From Kryptolebias marmoratus (taxonomy: Eukaryota > Chordata > Actinopteri > Cyprinodontiformes > Rivulidae): a stretch of DNA of 64,000 nucleotides. Positions 1 through 22,500 of the stretch are shown in pieces (positions within the stretch are counted from its first letter, which is position 1; the number at the start of each line of letters is the position of its first letter). The notes below the pieces were generated by a model that worked only from the letters and a program-made list of their open reading frames with translations, had not been told where the DNA came from and made no database searches. The translations under genes were made by a program, and so were the position numbers. The stretch lies in contig NC_051438.1 in NCBI RefSeq assembly GCF_001649575.2, positions 8,394,832 to 8,458,831 of the forward strand, in the 5' to 3' direction.

Positions 1-364
1 AACAGTAGCATCAATACTATAAAGCTCTTTTGGATCATCTTCAAAATTGTTCTTGTCCTACAAGAATCTCACTGTGGTCTTTATGTTTTATTCTGTCTAA
101 CCTGGTTGTGCACCAAGTACAGAGATATTTTTATTGTTCCTCAGCCATTAGATCAGAACCAGAGCGGTTTCACTGTAAGCCTTCTGTGTCGCTCCAATCC
201 CGGCGAGGGTTTTCAGCGCCTTCCTCCGAGGCTCATTTTCTCCCAGGGATTTGGTTCTGTTTTTGTTTTGTTTTTTGTTTTCCTGTGTGTCTGTGTCACC
301 TTCTCCCTGTCTGGTTGAAAAAGACCTCGGCTTTCACCTGCAGTGTGGTGCCTCATTTGAATAG

Positions 365-10448
<10,084 letters not shown>

Positions 10449-12218
10449 TCGACATAAACACTCCCCCCCCCCCACTCCCCACTGCCCAGACACACGCCTG
10501 CAGTTACAACCATACCTTATTTATCCAGACGTGTACATAGGCATATATACACAGGACCAGTGCATCACAGGGAAACATTCAGAAGACAACATGACACACA
10601 CGCACACACGCATCATAACTTACCCCCCCTTTTCCCCGTTGCCCTCAGCTGTTATTTAAGGGCAGGAGCATATCCGGACCGACCCGACAAAGGCTGAGTC
10701 TCTGTACTGAAACTGAGAACTACGACTCCCCTGTACCTGCACAACAACAGGAGAGAAACTCCCCACCCCCCCCAAAAAAAAACCCTATCCCCACGCCAAA
10801 GCAGGGGGCTCGCCCATGGGGTCGACGGCTCGAGCGGGACATGGCCGCATTGGTGGCGTGCGCCGTTTGGGGCCCGAGCGATTGGGGGGGGGGCAAGCGA
10901 GAAGAAGCGTTTCATCTCCTGTTTTTGGGTCCCGGGACAGGGAGTGCGACGCTGGACTCCGGTTGTTTTTTTGTTTTTTTTCGAGAGCCGTGGAGGCGCC
11001 CGCCCAAGTGTGCGTGCCCGTCCGCGCGGTCAGGTGTTTCGGGAGGCACGTGTTCCTCGGTTTGCACGCGCAAGCAGCTCGGGCCAGCAGCCGGGTGACA
11101 GCAAGGAGACTGTTCCCACCTGAGATACGTGTGGAGAAAATCTCAGCTGCAGTCTAATCTGAGCCCTGCTGTCCTCTTTCTTTCTTTCTTCCTTTCTGTC
11201 TTTTTTTGTTTTCTTCCGCAGAGGAGATTCCCGTTTGTTTTTTGTAGCACCACACTGCACGCATCCTCCACTTGAATTCAAGCAGAGGATTTCCCCCACC
11301 GTCTCCAGAACTCTGGTTCCTGGCCAGTTCGCTCTCGGGAAAGGCTTGAAACTGAGCCCGGATTCTTTTTGAGGAGTTGTTTTCTTTTGTTGTTTCCCCC
11401 CCTCCTCCTCCTCCTCCTCTACCTGTTGTGTGTAAATAGGATATATAGAGAGGTTTTATTGCGCACCTGATGCATATAATCACAGGAAAGCAAAAATGCA
11501 GTATAGCAAAAGACGAACGCTTCGTTATTCACGCAGAGGGAGCTAAAAATGTGAAGTCACGCTCTTTGTCCTCCTCCCTCTGCATCCTCCTTTTCTCCCC
11601 CCGCGTGGCCGTCTGCTGCCGAGCAGCGGCGACGGCCGGGGAAATCGCTGGCCTTAAACGGCAGGAAGTGACGAATCCGAGGAAACGGACTCGTCTGGCG
11701 AGGGCCGCAGCCGAGCTAACAAGAAGAAGTGAGAAGAAGAAGAAGAAGAAGAAGAAGAAGAGGTCTTTGTAAAGCATTTATATTAACGCATCAATGCATG
11801 CAAAGTTAAGTTCTTTGATAATAATGTGAAGATTATATTTGTGCTCTGTGTTTCACTATGGTAGGACAACTTTTCTTCTTGGTTTTCTGGCTAATATAGA
11901 TGAACAGAGGTAATAATGAACCATTTCTTTTGTACATAATGCTAATTTATTTGGCTTTTTTTTTTCTATTCATTTCATGTTTTGTTTTGGTCACGTTTTG
12001 TTTTGTTTTCTTTTCTTTTTGCCTCTCTTTCGACGCTGTACAGAACGACGGTGCGCTTCTCTCCAGAGTGTCGAGTCGTCCTCGTCCTTGTCCTCTCCTC
12101 CTTTTTTTGTTGCCATTGTACAGGAAGTCGGGTTTTTAGCGGGGAATTTGAATGACAAATACGAAACTGGCGTCGGCGAATGGCCGCGGCGTATTGAAAT
12201 GCGCCCCGAAGGGAAACG

Positions 12219-12221
<3 letters not shown>

Positions 12222-12265
<44 letters not shown>
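12222..12265 (+). repeat. (CT)n microsatellite in the ppp3ca 3' UTR
   Basis: Pure CT run of about 22 units within the likely 3' UTR. Confidence 0.95.
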
Positions 12266-12270
<5 letters not shown>

Positions 12271-12588
12271 TAATGATTCCTCTTGTTATTTGATGATATT
12301 TATAATTATTATGGTTCTATTTATTATGGACATTATTCTTAATATGTAAGCTCTCTCTCTCTGCTGGTTGCTCTTCATGTTGCGTTGCTCTTTGGTTGAT
12401 CTTGTGCTTCTTTGGATGAAGTGAACCCCCTCCACCCCCCCGGGAGACCCTGTGCCATGGAAATTGTGCCACGGTTCTGACTTCTTTCTTTCTATCTTTC
12501 TTTTTTCTTTTCTTTTTCTTTCTTTAATCTCCCCAGTCACTAACACTGTAAGCATGACCCATGGGACGATCCACTTTTTTTACTCTTG

Positions 12589-12594
12589 AATAAA
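12589..12594 (+). terminator. Poly(A) signal AATAAA, probable ppp3ca
   Basis: Canonical hexamer about 2.14 kb after the ppp3ca stop, in AT-rich DNA. It is the clearest such signal before the intergenic repeats begin. Confidence 0.55.
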
Positions 12595-12612
12595 ATATGC
12601 ATGAACCTTTGG

Positions 12613-15300
12613 ATTGGACAATGACTCTTTATTTCTTTATCACTGACCATGAACATGCAAAGCCACACACACACAAGTGATAAAACAAACAATTCATTAG
12701 ATTGGTTCGTTGACTCTGCCGGTAATACAAGTGGAAAAATGATGATGAGCTGTTCTGAAGAAGGGCCTGAAGTCAAACTGAAACTTAGAGATGCTTATCA
12801 GGCGTTTTATATACAAGTCAGAGCAACTTTAGCTTTAAAAGTTTGACTTAAAGTCAGAAAGTTTCTCAAAGACACATAAGAGACAGGCTCTAATCTAGAA
12901 GTCAAAATGAAGATTTTATTTGGTTTGTTTATTTTTAAGAAAAAAGTCACAACAAACACAACTTTATGCGGAAAATCTCACTCAAAGTTAAAGTGAAAGT
13001 GAAAAAGTTAGAAACCACTATGATCTGTTTTCATATGAACCATTAAGGGGAAGCGCACACTGACATTTTGTTTACCTTTGTCTGTTTTAAAACTAGTTTA
13101 AGAGCTATGAATATGAAATAAACACAAGATAAACATTACTTTATGTGCATGAATTACAAAGAAAAAAAAAAAAAACATTTGTCTTCAAAATTCTAAAATT
13201 AAGTGTTAAGAAGAAAAAACAGTGTCATGAACGGTGGAGAAGGAGGCGAACCCAGTGTGAAGGCTCATCTTAGAAATTAAATTAATTTATTTTAAAATAA
13301 AAGAAACAAAAACAAAAAGCTGACGAGGCAGAACAAATGGAACTAAATACAAAGACGTAGCAGACACGGGCAGGAGACGTAAGCTGAACCAGACAGCAGG
13401 GAAATAGACAAACTAACCAGCGAGTAAGTGATGGAGATAACCGGGTTTTAAAGACAGAGGGTAATTAGGTGAAGTGGGCACAGGTGAGTGATAACGAGGA
13501 GCAGGTGGAGATGGGTGTGGCAGGAATAACAAGAGACTGACTGAGGAGAGGTGAATCATGACAGGAAACAAAGACACAACAAGAACTGAACTAAGACCAG
13601 ACTAAACAAAGATAAGTAAATAAAATAAACTCAAACTTGAATTGAAAAACCCAAATCCTGACAGTTAGAATAAGGTTTTTCATTTCTATTTGCCAGCCTG
13701 GTTTTATAATTTATCCTGGGGTGGGGAACAAAGAAATGGATGAACACAAATTGTAATTTTTATTTTTTTTTTTAAATTTCTTACCCAGAAAGACTTTTAG
13801 TTTACAGGTTTGGTGTTACTGATAATAACAAGTTAATCATATATTTATGTGTTTATTTAATTTTTTATAAACTGCAGTGAGATTTTGTTGCCACTGCTGA
13901 AAACAATGTGAAACGATGAATTTAGCTACTGCCTTCGAAACGCCGAGAAGTATTTAAAATAGACGCCATGTCCAGCTGGTAGGCAGCATCTCTGACTCCA
14001 ACTATTAACTGCGTATAAAAGATGGACGAGACCACAGGGATACTTGTGTTTGTGGACTGTTTAAAGCCTGAAGTTAATCTTTCAGTCATTACCTCGACTG
14101 GGCCCAAAATCTACAACAACAACAAGTTGTGATAAATAATTGTAAGACTTAAGAGACGCCAGAAAACAAAGACTTTAATGAAATGTGACACGATTGGTAG
14201 CAGGGTGTGTGTGAATGAGTGAACATTTTGATGGTAGATGTTTTCTGTGGCCCAGAGGGGAAGAACTTCACTCCGAATGGAGAAAGAACCACGAAACCCA
14301 GTTATTATGGTCTGTTTCCGCTCTGTTTCACCGAAATATGTAGATTTTCAGCTCTGTCTGTGGTTCTTGTACAACATTAATCAGGACCAAACAAAGTTCA
14401 AGAGTGTCAGTGTATCACTGATACAGTCTCAGTCTGCAGTGGAGTGTAGAATCAAAAAGTGAAACACACACAGGATAAACACTAAAAAAGACAATACTGT
14501 AAGGAAAATGAGACGGGGTGATGCTTTGTGGTGGCCGAGGACAGGTGCATCTCCAGATCCAGTGTGTAGCAGATGGGAAAACGTAGCAGCACCTTGTGGT
14601 CTCGTCATTCAGCAGCATGCAGGCTGTCCGGTCCTGTGAGACGTGGAGAACCATGACTGACAGGAGCACAAGGAGCAGGTGAGCTCAGTGTTGCAATCCG
14701 GAGTAGGAGCACCCACAATCACCTCCCAAGCGTTTACAGGAAAGAGAAACTTTGAGCTCAAAACGACAAAACCGGTCTGACAAATTTTTTTTTTTGTCAT
14801 TTATTTTGCAAAGCGCTGTTCAGATTGAAAGTTTCCAGCCCACTCATTTCGACTAGCTGGCCTCGGCACACCTGAACAAGAACTGCTGCCTACTCACACA
14901 ATGCCTTCCAGCTCGTTTATTGACCGAAAAAAGAATTAAAACTCTGTAGAAAGAGGGCTTTTCTTGTCCTGATTTGTTTCTTCTTCCATGTTTTCCATGG
15001 AGCAAAACCTAGAAATAAATAAGGAGCGAATCAGATACAAATGTTAAGCAAATAAGCCGAGTGTTGCCCCTTTTGTAACGTGTTACCCTGGTCTGAAGGC
15101 TTTATGACTTTTCTTTTTAATCTACATTGTTTCCCCAGATTATTCTGGTATGTCTCTGCATATATGATATGATAGAGCTTAAAATAATCAAAAGGAACCA
15201 GTGCAGAATCGCTGTTTCCTCATCGGTCCCTCCTTTTGTGTCCTTCCCTCTTTTCACCTTTGTTTTTTGGGTGGTGTCAGAGTAAGCCTGGGGCACATTT
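12613..15300. other. Intergenic region between ppp3ca and sting1
   Basis: No supported gene. Contains AT-rich DNA, one family C repeat (13223-13663) and unclassified sequence at 13.7-15.3 kb. Open frames here are short and lack splice context or recognisable similarity. Confidence 0.6.
13223..13663 (+). repeat. Repeat family C, copy 1 (TGTCA...TGACA)
   Basis: Starts TGTCATGAACGGTGGAG and ends AAATCCTGACA, so the outer five bases are inverted. The interior is A-rich with GTGGGCACAGGTGAGTGATA and GGAGCAGGTGGAGATGG. Related sequence is found inverted at 16.6-17.2 kb and, as a 5' part only, at 32.5 kb. No coding frame; class not determined. Confidence 0.55.
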
Positions 15301-15306
15301 TGAAGA

Positions 15307-15318
15307 GAAACTGAAACT
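15307..15318 (+). promoter_or_regulatory. Interferon-stimulated response element (ISRE)
   Basis: GAAACTGAAACT is an exact match to the ISRE core GAAANNGAAACT bound by ISGF3/IRF factors. It lies about 100 bases before the strong donor of the presumed untranslated first exon of sting1. Interferon induction of fish STING is known; that this site drives it here is inference. Confidence 0.6.
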
Positions 15319-15324
15319 AAAAGT

Positions 15325-15417
15325 GCTGTGTAGCAAGAAGTGGAGAAATACGAGAGGCTGAGCGAGATCACAGCACAACAGTCATCTCTCTGGTCTCAGA
15401 CAGAAAAACACACTGAG
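15325..15417 (+). other. sting1: Probable untranslated first exon of sting1
   Basis: Ends CACTGAG followed by a perfect GTGAGT donor at 15418. The first coding exon opens directly at its acceptor (ATG at 19590 follows CTCTGACAG), so an upstream noncoding exon must exist, as in mammalian STING1. The ISRE just upstream supports this location. The 5' limit is a guess. Confidence 0.45.
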
Positions 15418-15988
15418 GTGAGTGTCTGCTTGGATTCATTACTAATCCAACAATCCGTTTAAGAAGTGTTTTATTTCCAGTGGAAATGGTTTTCTTGTCG
15501 TTTTCTTAAATTGTTCTCCAGGCTTTCTCAAAGTTTTCAAGTTTATTTTAACACCAGTTTCTTATTTTACTTGTATTGCTTCTATCACTGATACGGAGCA
15601 TTTTCAAAAAAGACATTTTATTCTTGTTTTTAAAAAAATAATAATTCAAAGTTTTGTTAAGCTACCTAATGAATTGTTTAACTGCAAATGTATCATCTTA
15701 GTTCACGAGATGAAGCAGTTTTGTCTCCAAACACAACATGGAGGCAAGAAAAAAAATAAAATTTCAAATAGATCTTCAGGAACTTAGTGACTGCCAGCAT
15801 GCAGCAGTTTCATTTAATCTTATTTTTAATGGCAGTTTGGCAAACAATTAGTATTGTTGCACAACTGCAGCAGATGATGGATGATGATTTTCTCAAATCC
15901 TGGATCACATCTTTCAGGTTTTTTATAACGCCTGCTGCCAAACGCCAAAGGGCAAAGACGGTTTTGTCTGGAGAGGTCGTTTGTTGAT

Positions 15989-16545
15989 CATGTTAGCAAA
16001 ATATCTCCTGAACCACTGGATGGATTTTAATAAAACTCACAGAAGTGATCATTGGATAAACATCTACGACAGAGTATTTTTTAGAGTCAAGATGGCTGCG
16101 ACTCTAGCAGACGCAGAAATGGCTACAACTCGGTCGGTTTTACAGATAGTGAGCAAAACTTTGGTGTGGTAGTAGCTGAGAGTCGTTCACGACAGGTACT
16201 CCGAGGGCTACACATTGTGACGTCTTCAAAACTCATCAAATCCCACGATTTGCCAAATGGATTTTAGTAAACCTTTCAGGAGATAATCACTGGTTATAAA
16301 TCTACAACTGATTACCATTTAGAGTGAATCCAATTCAAGATGGCTCCCACAGCTTACAGCCAAATCAAAAACGGCTCTAAAAGTCAGGCAGTTTTACAGA
16401 TTTTGAGCTGAAATCTTACAAGATCTTTGATGAGATCACGCAGAACGTTAGGTGAGACCAAAACAGCTACCACTCCGTCATTTCTCAACTTAAGATGAAA
16501 ACTCTGGGATAAATGGCTGTGTGCTTTCCTTCAAGGAATGCTGGC
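15989..16545 (+). repeat. Repeat family A, copy with partial duplication
   Basis: Starts TGTTAGCAAAATATCTCCTG, includes TGTGGTAGTAGCTGAGAGTC, then re-enters the family sequence near 16260 (ATAATCACTGGTTATAAATC) and ends CTTCAAGGAATGCTGG. It lies in the presumed first intron of sting1. Confidence 0.7.
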
Positions 16546-16589
16546 TCTTTAATTATATCCTGTTCCTGACGTGGTTTTCAGATATTGTG

Positions 16590-17180
16590 AAAGTGAGAAT
16601 CTGGGTACTTCAGTTGTTTTTCCTTTTCATGGTTGTGTTTTGTGGATCGGTTTCCATTCATGTTTATCTGTCCGTGGGTGCTGTGTGTTCATGTCATTTT
16701 TGTGTTCATCTTGTGAGTTCAGCTCTCTTTGTGATCTGTGTTTATCTGTAGATCTGTCTGTGTTCTTAGTTTCCGTCTTGTGTTTCTAGAGCTCATTTCC
16801 CTTTGTGGCCTTTGCCTATTTGCGTTTCTAGTTTCTGTCAGCTTCATGAGTTCTGTGCTATCTACAGTTGTGTACTGGCTTATCCCTAGTAATCCAGTGA
16901 TTTATATACTATAAGTCATTGTAGTAATCAGTCACCTGTTTCCACTTCCTCCCTATATTCAGTCTCTTCCCTCTCCTCTGCGGTGAAGCATTGTTGCAGT
17001 AATTCCCTGTCCGGTTGTCCTTGTGTCTCCTTGCGATTCCCTGAAGTTACATTTGTTACTTCTACTGCCACTACAGCTTTTGTTTTGTTTCATTAATTAA
17101 AGTATTTTTCGTTTTCTCAAGCTCTTTGTGTCTGCCCGTATTCTGTGTCTGAACCTTCAGTCAACCCAGCTTGACAGTTA
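16590..17180 (-). repeat. Repeat family C-like element, inverted
   Basis: Read on the minus strand it opens CTGTCAAGCTGGGTTGACTG and contains counterparts of family C landmarks (the plus-strand CAGTCACCTGTTTCCACTTC matches inverted GGAGCAGGTG...). T-rich with a CATTAATTAAAG stretch resembling a poly(A)-signal region. Borders approximate. Confidence 0.4.
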
Positions 17181-17579
17181 ATCAGCAGCTGATTTTTTAT
17201 TTTTAACTCGACCCTTTTTCTTATTTTGTTCTCTGTTTGTTCAGTTTTCGCAGATTTATTAATGCATGTCCCACAGCACACGGTGTCAAAACATGTCAAA
17301 ATTTGGGCTAAAAGCTCTTTATATTTAACACACATATATATATAGCACACATGGATACAAACACACAGGCCTCTTCAAAGCTTCTGTTTTTACTGTGTGC
17401 ATTTTACTATAGAAACAGGAACAGGAAAACATACATGCCCTTTACCCTGAATTGTGTTATTAATATGATTCAGGTTTTCTGCAGGCGAATGAAGCACTTC
17501 CCATTTTGGTGCCAGCTTTACCATACGCCTTGTTTGTACGCAGGTGCTTTAACAGCACCTGTGTCTTTATGAACAACAG

Positions 17580-19285
17580 AAAGAACCCTGGAGACAGGCC
17601 TGGGGGAGGGGGTCGTCAGCGAGCACATGGTGATCGGGCTTCGACCCATGGGGCCCAAATAAACAACATGGGTTTGCCTTCCTGTGGGCCCACCACCTGT
17701 GGGAGGGGCCATATGGGTTAGGTGCAAGGTGCTATGAGGAGCTGAAGGTGGGGGCCTTGGCGCTCTGACCCTAGCTTATCAACGCTGGCTCTTAGGACAT
17801 GGAATGTCACCTCTCTGTTGGGGAAGGAGCCTGAACTTGTGCGTTAGGTTAAGAGTCTAAAACATGCATGTTAAGCTGCCTTCAGGCCCGGGCCTCCCTT
17901 GAAAAAGAGATCTGTGATCGCAATGGGACTTGCCTGGTTAAATAAAGGTTAATCAAATAACAAAAGCGGTACAGACTAGATCTAGACAGACTCACCTCAA
18001 TGCACAGCGTGGGTTCTGGAACCAGTCTCTTGGAAGGGGCTGGACCTTATTCTACTCTGGAGTTGACCATGGTGAGAGGTACCAGGTTGGTGTGGTGCTA
18101 CTTATAGCCCATGGCTTGACACCTATGACAGGATAGCTTCCCTGCATCTTTGGGTGGGGGATGGAGTCTAACTGTTGAATGGCAGTTCACAGTACCCAAC
18201 CTACCAGTGGATATTGAGTCCAAGTGGGCCGTGTTCTGTGCGTCTATTGCTAAGGCAGCTGCCCTGAGCTGTGGCCACAAGCTTGTTGGGGCCATCCTCA
18301 AACCCAGTGGTAAACATCCTGGGTGAGGGAGGATGTCAAGCTGATGAAGGAATCCTATCAAGCCTTGTTAGCTGGTAGGACTCCAGAGGTGTTACTGAGG
18401 CAAAAGCTCAGGTGTGGATAGAGACTTTCAACTGGCTCCTAGAAGATTTTGGTGAACCATCAGGCAGCTGAGGCGGGGGAAGTAGTGCTGTTGACCTTAA
18501 CAAACAATGTTGTCAGGTGGTGGAAGGTAAACTTTGAGGACCTTCTCAATTCCAACAGTGGTCATCAATGGAGGAAAATGAACCTGGCGACTTTGGGTTG
18601 AGTCCACCCATAACCGGGGCTGAGGTCAGAGGTAGTTCACTGAGGCAGTTGCTACGTGAGTAATGAATTGGGCCGTTTTACAAGAGTTTGGTTTGCACTG
18701 CTGGCAGGAAGTTCAGCCTCTTCAAAGTGAGTCAGACTCCTCCAGGGCTACCTGTCATCAATTCTGTTCATAGCTTTTATGAACAGAATTTCTTGGTTCA
18801 GTCAAGAGGTGGAAGGGGTCCGGTCTGGTGGCCTCAGGCAGCTCTCACTGAAACGGTTCACAGATGAGTTTGAAGCCGTTGGCATCAAGATCAGAACCTC
18901 CAAATCTGAGATCATTGGTCCTCAATTGAGAAAGGGTGGACTGCTCTCTCAGAATTGGGAGTGAGATGCTGCCTCAAGTGGAGGAGTTTATGTATCTCTG
19001 GGTTTTGTTCACATGTGAGGAAAGAATGAGCACCACATTGTCAGACAGACCGGTGCAGCTTCTGCAGTACTGTGTACTATGTGGTGCAGCTGAGCTGCAA
19101 GGTAAACCTCTCTGTTTACTGGTTGGTCTAATTAGGTCCAGGTCCAACTAGGAAGGGACCCAGGGGAAGACCCAGGACACGCTGGGGAGGCTATGTCTCC
19201 CGGCTGGCCTGGGAATGCTTTAAAATCCTGGAAGAGGTGGCTGTGGAAGCTGCTGAACAATCGATAGATTATGGATGGATAGAAA
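17580..19285 (+). mobile_element. Truncated non-LTR retrotransposon (LINE), ORF broken
   Basis: The left part corresponds to the start of the endonuclease region (TGGAATGTCACCTCTCTGTT at 17801-17820). Reverse-transcriptase-like segments follow around 18.7-19.0 kb, and the 3' end closes with ATTATGGATGGATAG (19268-19282). Stops and frameshifts interrupt it throughout and internal parts are missing. Another element is nested at about 17855-17965. It lies in the presumed first intron of sting1, same strand. Confidence 0.7.
17855..17965 (+). mobile_element. Nested LINE/SINE 3' tail
   Basis: CTCCCTTGAAAAAGAGATCT and GCCTGGTTAAATAAAGGTTA are the conserved L2-type 3' tail also seen at 33.96-34.05 kb. 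It interrupts the surrounding LINE, whose sequence resumes after it at GCGGTACAGACTAGATC. Confidence 0.6.
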
Positions 19286-19589
19286 GAACCAGGCTGTAAT
19301 ATCACTGAACAACTCGTCCAGCAACCAGATTTCACTAAAAACAGAAACAACTTCAGCTATTTTTGGAACGTTTGTTGATGGACTCGATCACATCAAGACT
19401 TCACTGGAACTTGATTCATGTTTATGCAAATGTAAATCACACGATTCCTCGCTTAAATGGAGCATTTCCAATGTCAAACTAGAATTCGTTAAACGTTATA
19501 ATTGAAGTTTTAGTTTCCTGAGGTTTGTAGTTGGACACCCTGACTGTTTATAGAGTCCACCCTGACGCTCGATGTTTGTTCTCTGACAG

Positions 19590-22500
19590 ATGCAAACCCC
19601 ACGAGATCAAGACGAGATCATCCCTCAGCCTCGTGGGAGTCTGCCTAAAGTTTGTGCTGCCGTGCTGGGTGCCCTAACAATAGGAGTTATTATAATTAAG
19701 TCTCCTGATGGCATTCTTGACCTGATAGCATTAGCAGTGCTCACTGTGTCACTGGGGCCTCTGCTGCATGGACTCTGTCTGCTGATCGAGGAGCTGCTGC
19801 ACCACTCAAACACAAGGTGAGGCTTTTTAAAGTCTGTTATACTTAAACCCAAATCAGCATCACTTCTTAGTGTTACAGGAATTTTGTATTAGATTGTTTT
19901 GCTTTTATAGCCTTTTATAATACAAATATAAAAGCAAGATATTATCAGAATAGTAAGTCTTTCCACATTTTGTATTGTTCAATGATTCAGCCATATCTAA
20001 ATTTTAGCGTTGAAGTGTGGGGCAATACATATAAATCAACATTACAGCCACAAATAGAAATTCAAAAAAAGAGCTGTCAGAGTAATACACAGTGCTACTT
20101 TTCTTACACACACAAATCCTCTATTTGTAAAGTCTAATTTATTAAAATTGCTGGACATTGTGGAATATCAAACGGTAATAATTATGTATAAAATTTGTAA
20201 CAATCTGTTACCTAAACATCTTTAGGCAATGATTTATGAAAGGGATGGTGGGTAAAACATAAGGGGAACATTAAATTTCAAAATATGTAGTATCCGAACA
20301 ACTATGAAAAGATTTTGTATCACTGTACCTTGAGTTGAACAATGGAAGGAACTGAATACAGATCTAAAACAATGACCAAGCATCAACCAGTTTAAAAATA
20401 AATACAAATCTATATTAGTCACACTGTACAGGGTAGGAGAGAATTAACACAAATATGTAATATGTATTAGGATAATGAGGGGTTTTTTCAGATTATGAAA
20501 AATGTATAGGGTATACATTGGCTGGGAGCAGGTAATTTGTCTGGTGTTGTATGTCTGGTTGTTATTTATAGTTGTCATATTATTATTATTAATATTATCA
20601 TTATGGGTTTGTAAATGTTCTTGTCCTGTTATGAGAGTTAGTTTGTAATTATAAGGTTTGTAGCAAGATATAAAAATATTACCTCAAGCAGTTATTGGAG
20701 GCCAAAAAGGTCAAAATATGTTGTCTATTTCAATACATGTTCAGAAATCCTTTGATTTCTTGCAACTAAAGCAGAGTTCAAGGGTTTCACTGTTGATAAA
20801 ATGCCATGACACATGATATACATTAAAAATTAGTAACGGCGACCTCTTTTTCCTATCTGTTTTTGCCAGGTATGGAGGCCGAGCGCTGCTCAGCCACATG
20901 CTGCCAGCCTGTGGTTTGTGGGGTAAGACTCTGCTGGCTGCAGGGCTGGCAGGCCTCCTGCTGTACCTGACAAGTCACCCTTTGCTGCACAAAGGCCAGT
21001 GCTGGGAACTGGTCGTGCTGGTTCCTGCTCTTTACACACTGTTCAAAAGCCTGGGCGCCCTGGTGAGGTTCAAACATGCCCATTGTTACTCCTACCTACA
21101 CCTGCTTCTAACCATTGGCTCTTAATTCAAAATCACAAAGGGTAGTGGTGAAATCATTCCAGTGCAACATGAGACACTCCTTGAAAACACTGATATAACA
21201 TCAATTGTCAAATTCTTTTTACATAACCGGGTGCAATGTCAATTTCCTCATATTTGGCGTTTTAAATTTTTCAAGCTTGTACCAGACTTTTCATATAATG
21301 CTCTAGTTACGGAAAAACAGCAATAATATCAAACATACTGCACCAAAGCACACTAAAAGATTGGGTCATCCTTCCCCCTGGAGAAGGAAGGCTTTTCTGT
21401 CACACCAATATTTTGTTTTCTTCTGCACAGATTACAACTTTGTTTTTGCCAACTGTGCAGCTATATAAAGGGTTTGTCTAAATACATTTACATAATTAGC
21501 AACGTTCTGAGGTGGTTCAGTAACTTCCCACCCACTTTTTAGAGCAGCTAGTGGGCCGTGCACAAAATGACCAAAAGCCAATTCACTTGGACTAAAGACT
21601 GTACTCTCCTGTATGACTTCTCTTGCTGCCAGCAACAACCAAGGTAAACCATCTTCCCAATCAGCGTTCATCTGAACACAAAAAGCACGTAACAAGGATA
21701 TTAATGTTCAATGAAAACGTCCAAGTGCTCCTTGACTCTGCACATGATGTGTGGTGGATTGACTGTGTTTAATGTACAATTGATCTAATACCCGTTCAAA
21801 CAAATGTGAGGAGAAGTTTGATCTCTGGTTACTTTTAATGACTTCTGTTAAACAAAAAAGAGAGAGAGAAAACAGCCTCATCATGGACTTTGCTAGAAGG
21901 TTGTGCAGTGGATCTGCTGCTGGATGCATACAGTTAATAAATACGTAGCTCCTGAATGTGCAGGAGGAAGAGGACCAACACAATCCACAGTCAAATGCCC
22001 AAAAAGAATGCCACTTTATTTGTTTGATTGGGTTTGTTAATTGACAGGTACGACCTTTACCGATGTAAGCAGCAACATCTTTTTTCATTTGAGGCCAAAA
22101 GAAATGTCTCATAAGTCTTCCTCATTCCCATGTGTCCAGATTCATCAAGAGACACGCAGAATTAAACTGTGCAGTTTTAGAGGCACAGCAACCCGATAAA
22201 TTGGATCCCCTATGAACGTCTCACCACATGGAACCCATTTCCTGTACAATACCTCATCCTGGACGAAGCACCCACGCGCTTGATTTTTCATCCCTTCCAG
22301 CGGCAGAGCACACTGAAAAAAAACTCTTGCAATGTAAAATCAGACCTCTGTTCATTAACTAAATCCCTCTTTGAGATAGACACAGGAACATTAGACATGC
22401 AAAACACAAACAAGTCACTATTCTCCTTCCCTGAGTTTCCCTGATTCAAATCTGAAGCACCAGCTGCATGTATGGCACGTGTCACTGCGCACGCCGGAAA

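Larger units (their letters stand above)
10449..12612 (+). other. ppp3ca: 3' UTR of ppp3ca with poly(A) signal
   Basis: No coding potential follows the stop. The stretch holds C-rich runs (about 10463-10475), pyrimidine-rich and AAG tracts (11733-11762), a CT microsatellite (12222-12265), and AT-rich 3' sequence. A canonical AATAAA lies at 12589-12594, so the transcript probably ends near 12.61 kb. A UTR of about 2.1 kb is in the usual range for calcineurin A genes. The end point is inferred; no transcript evidence is available. Confidence 0.6.
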
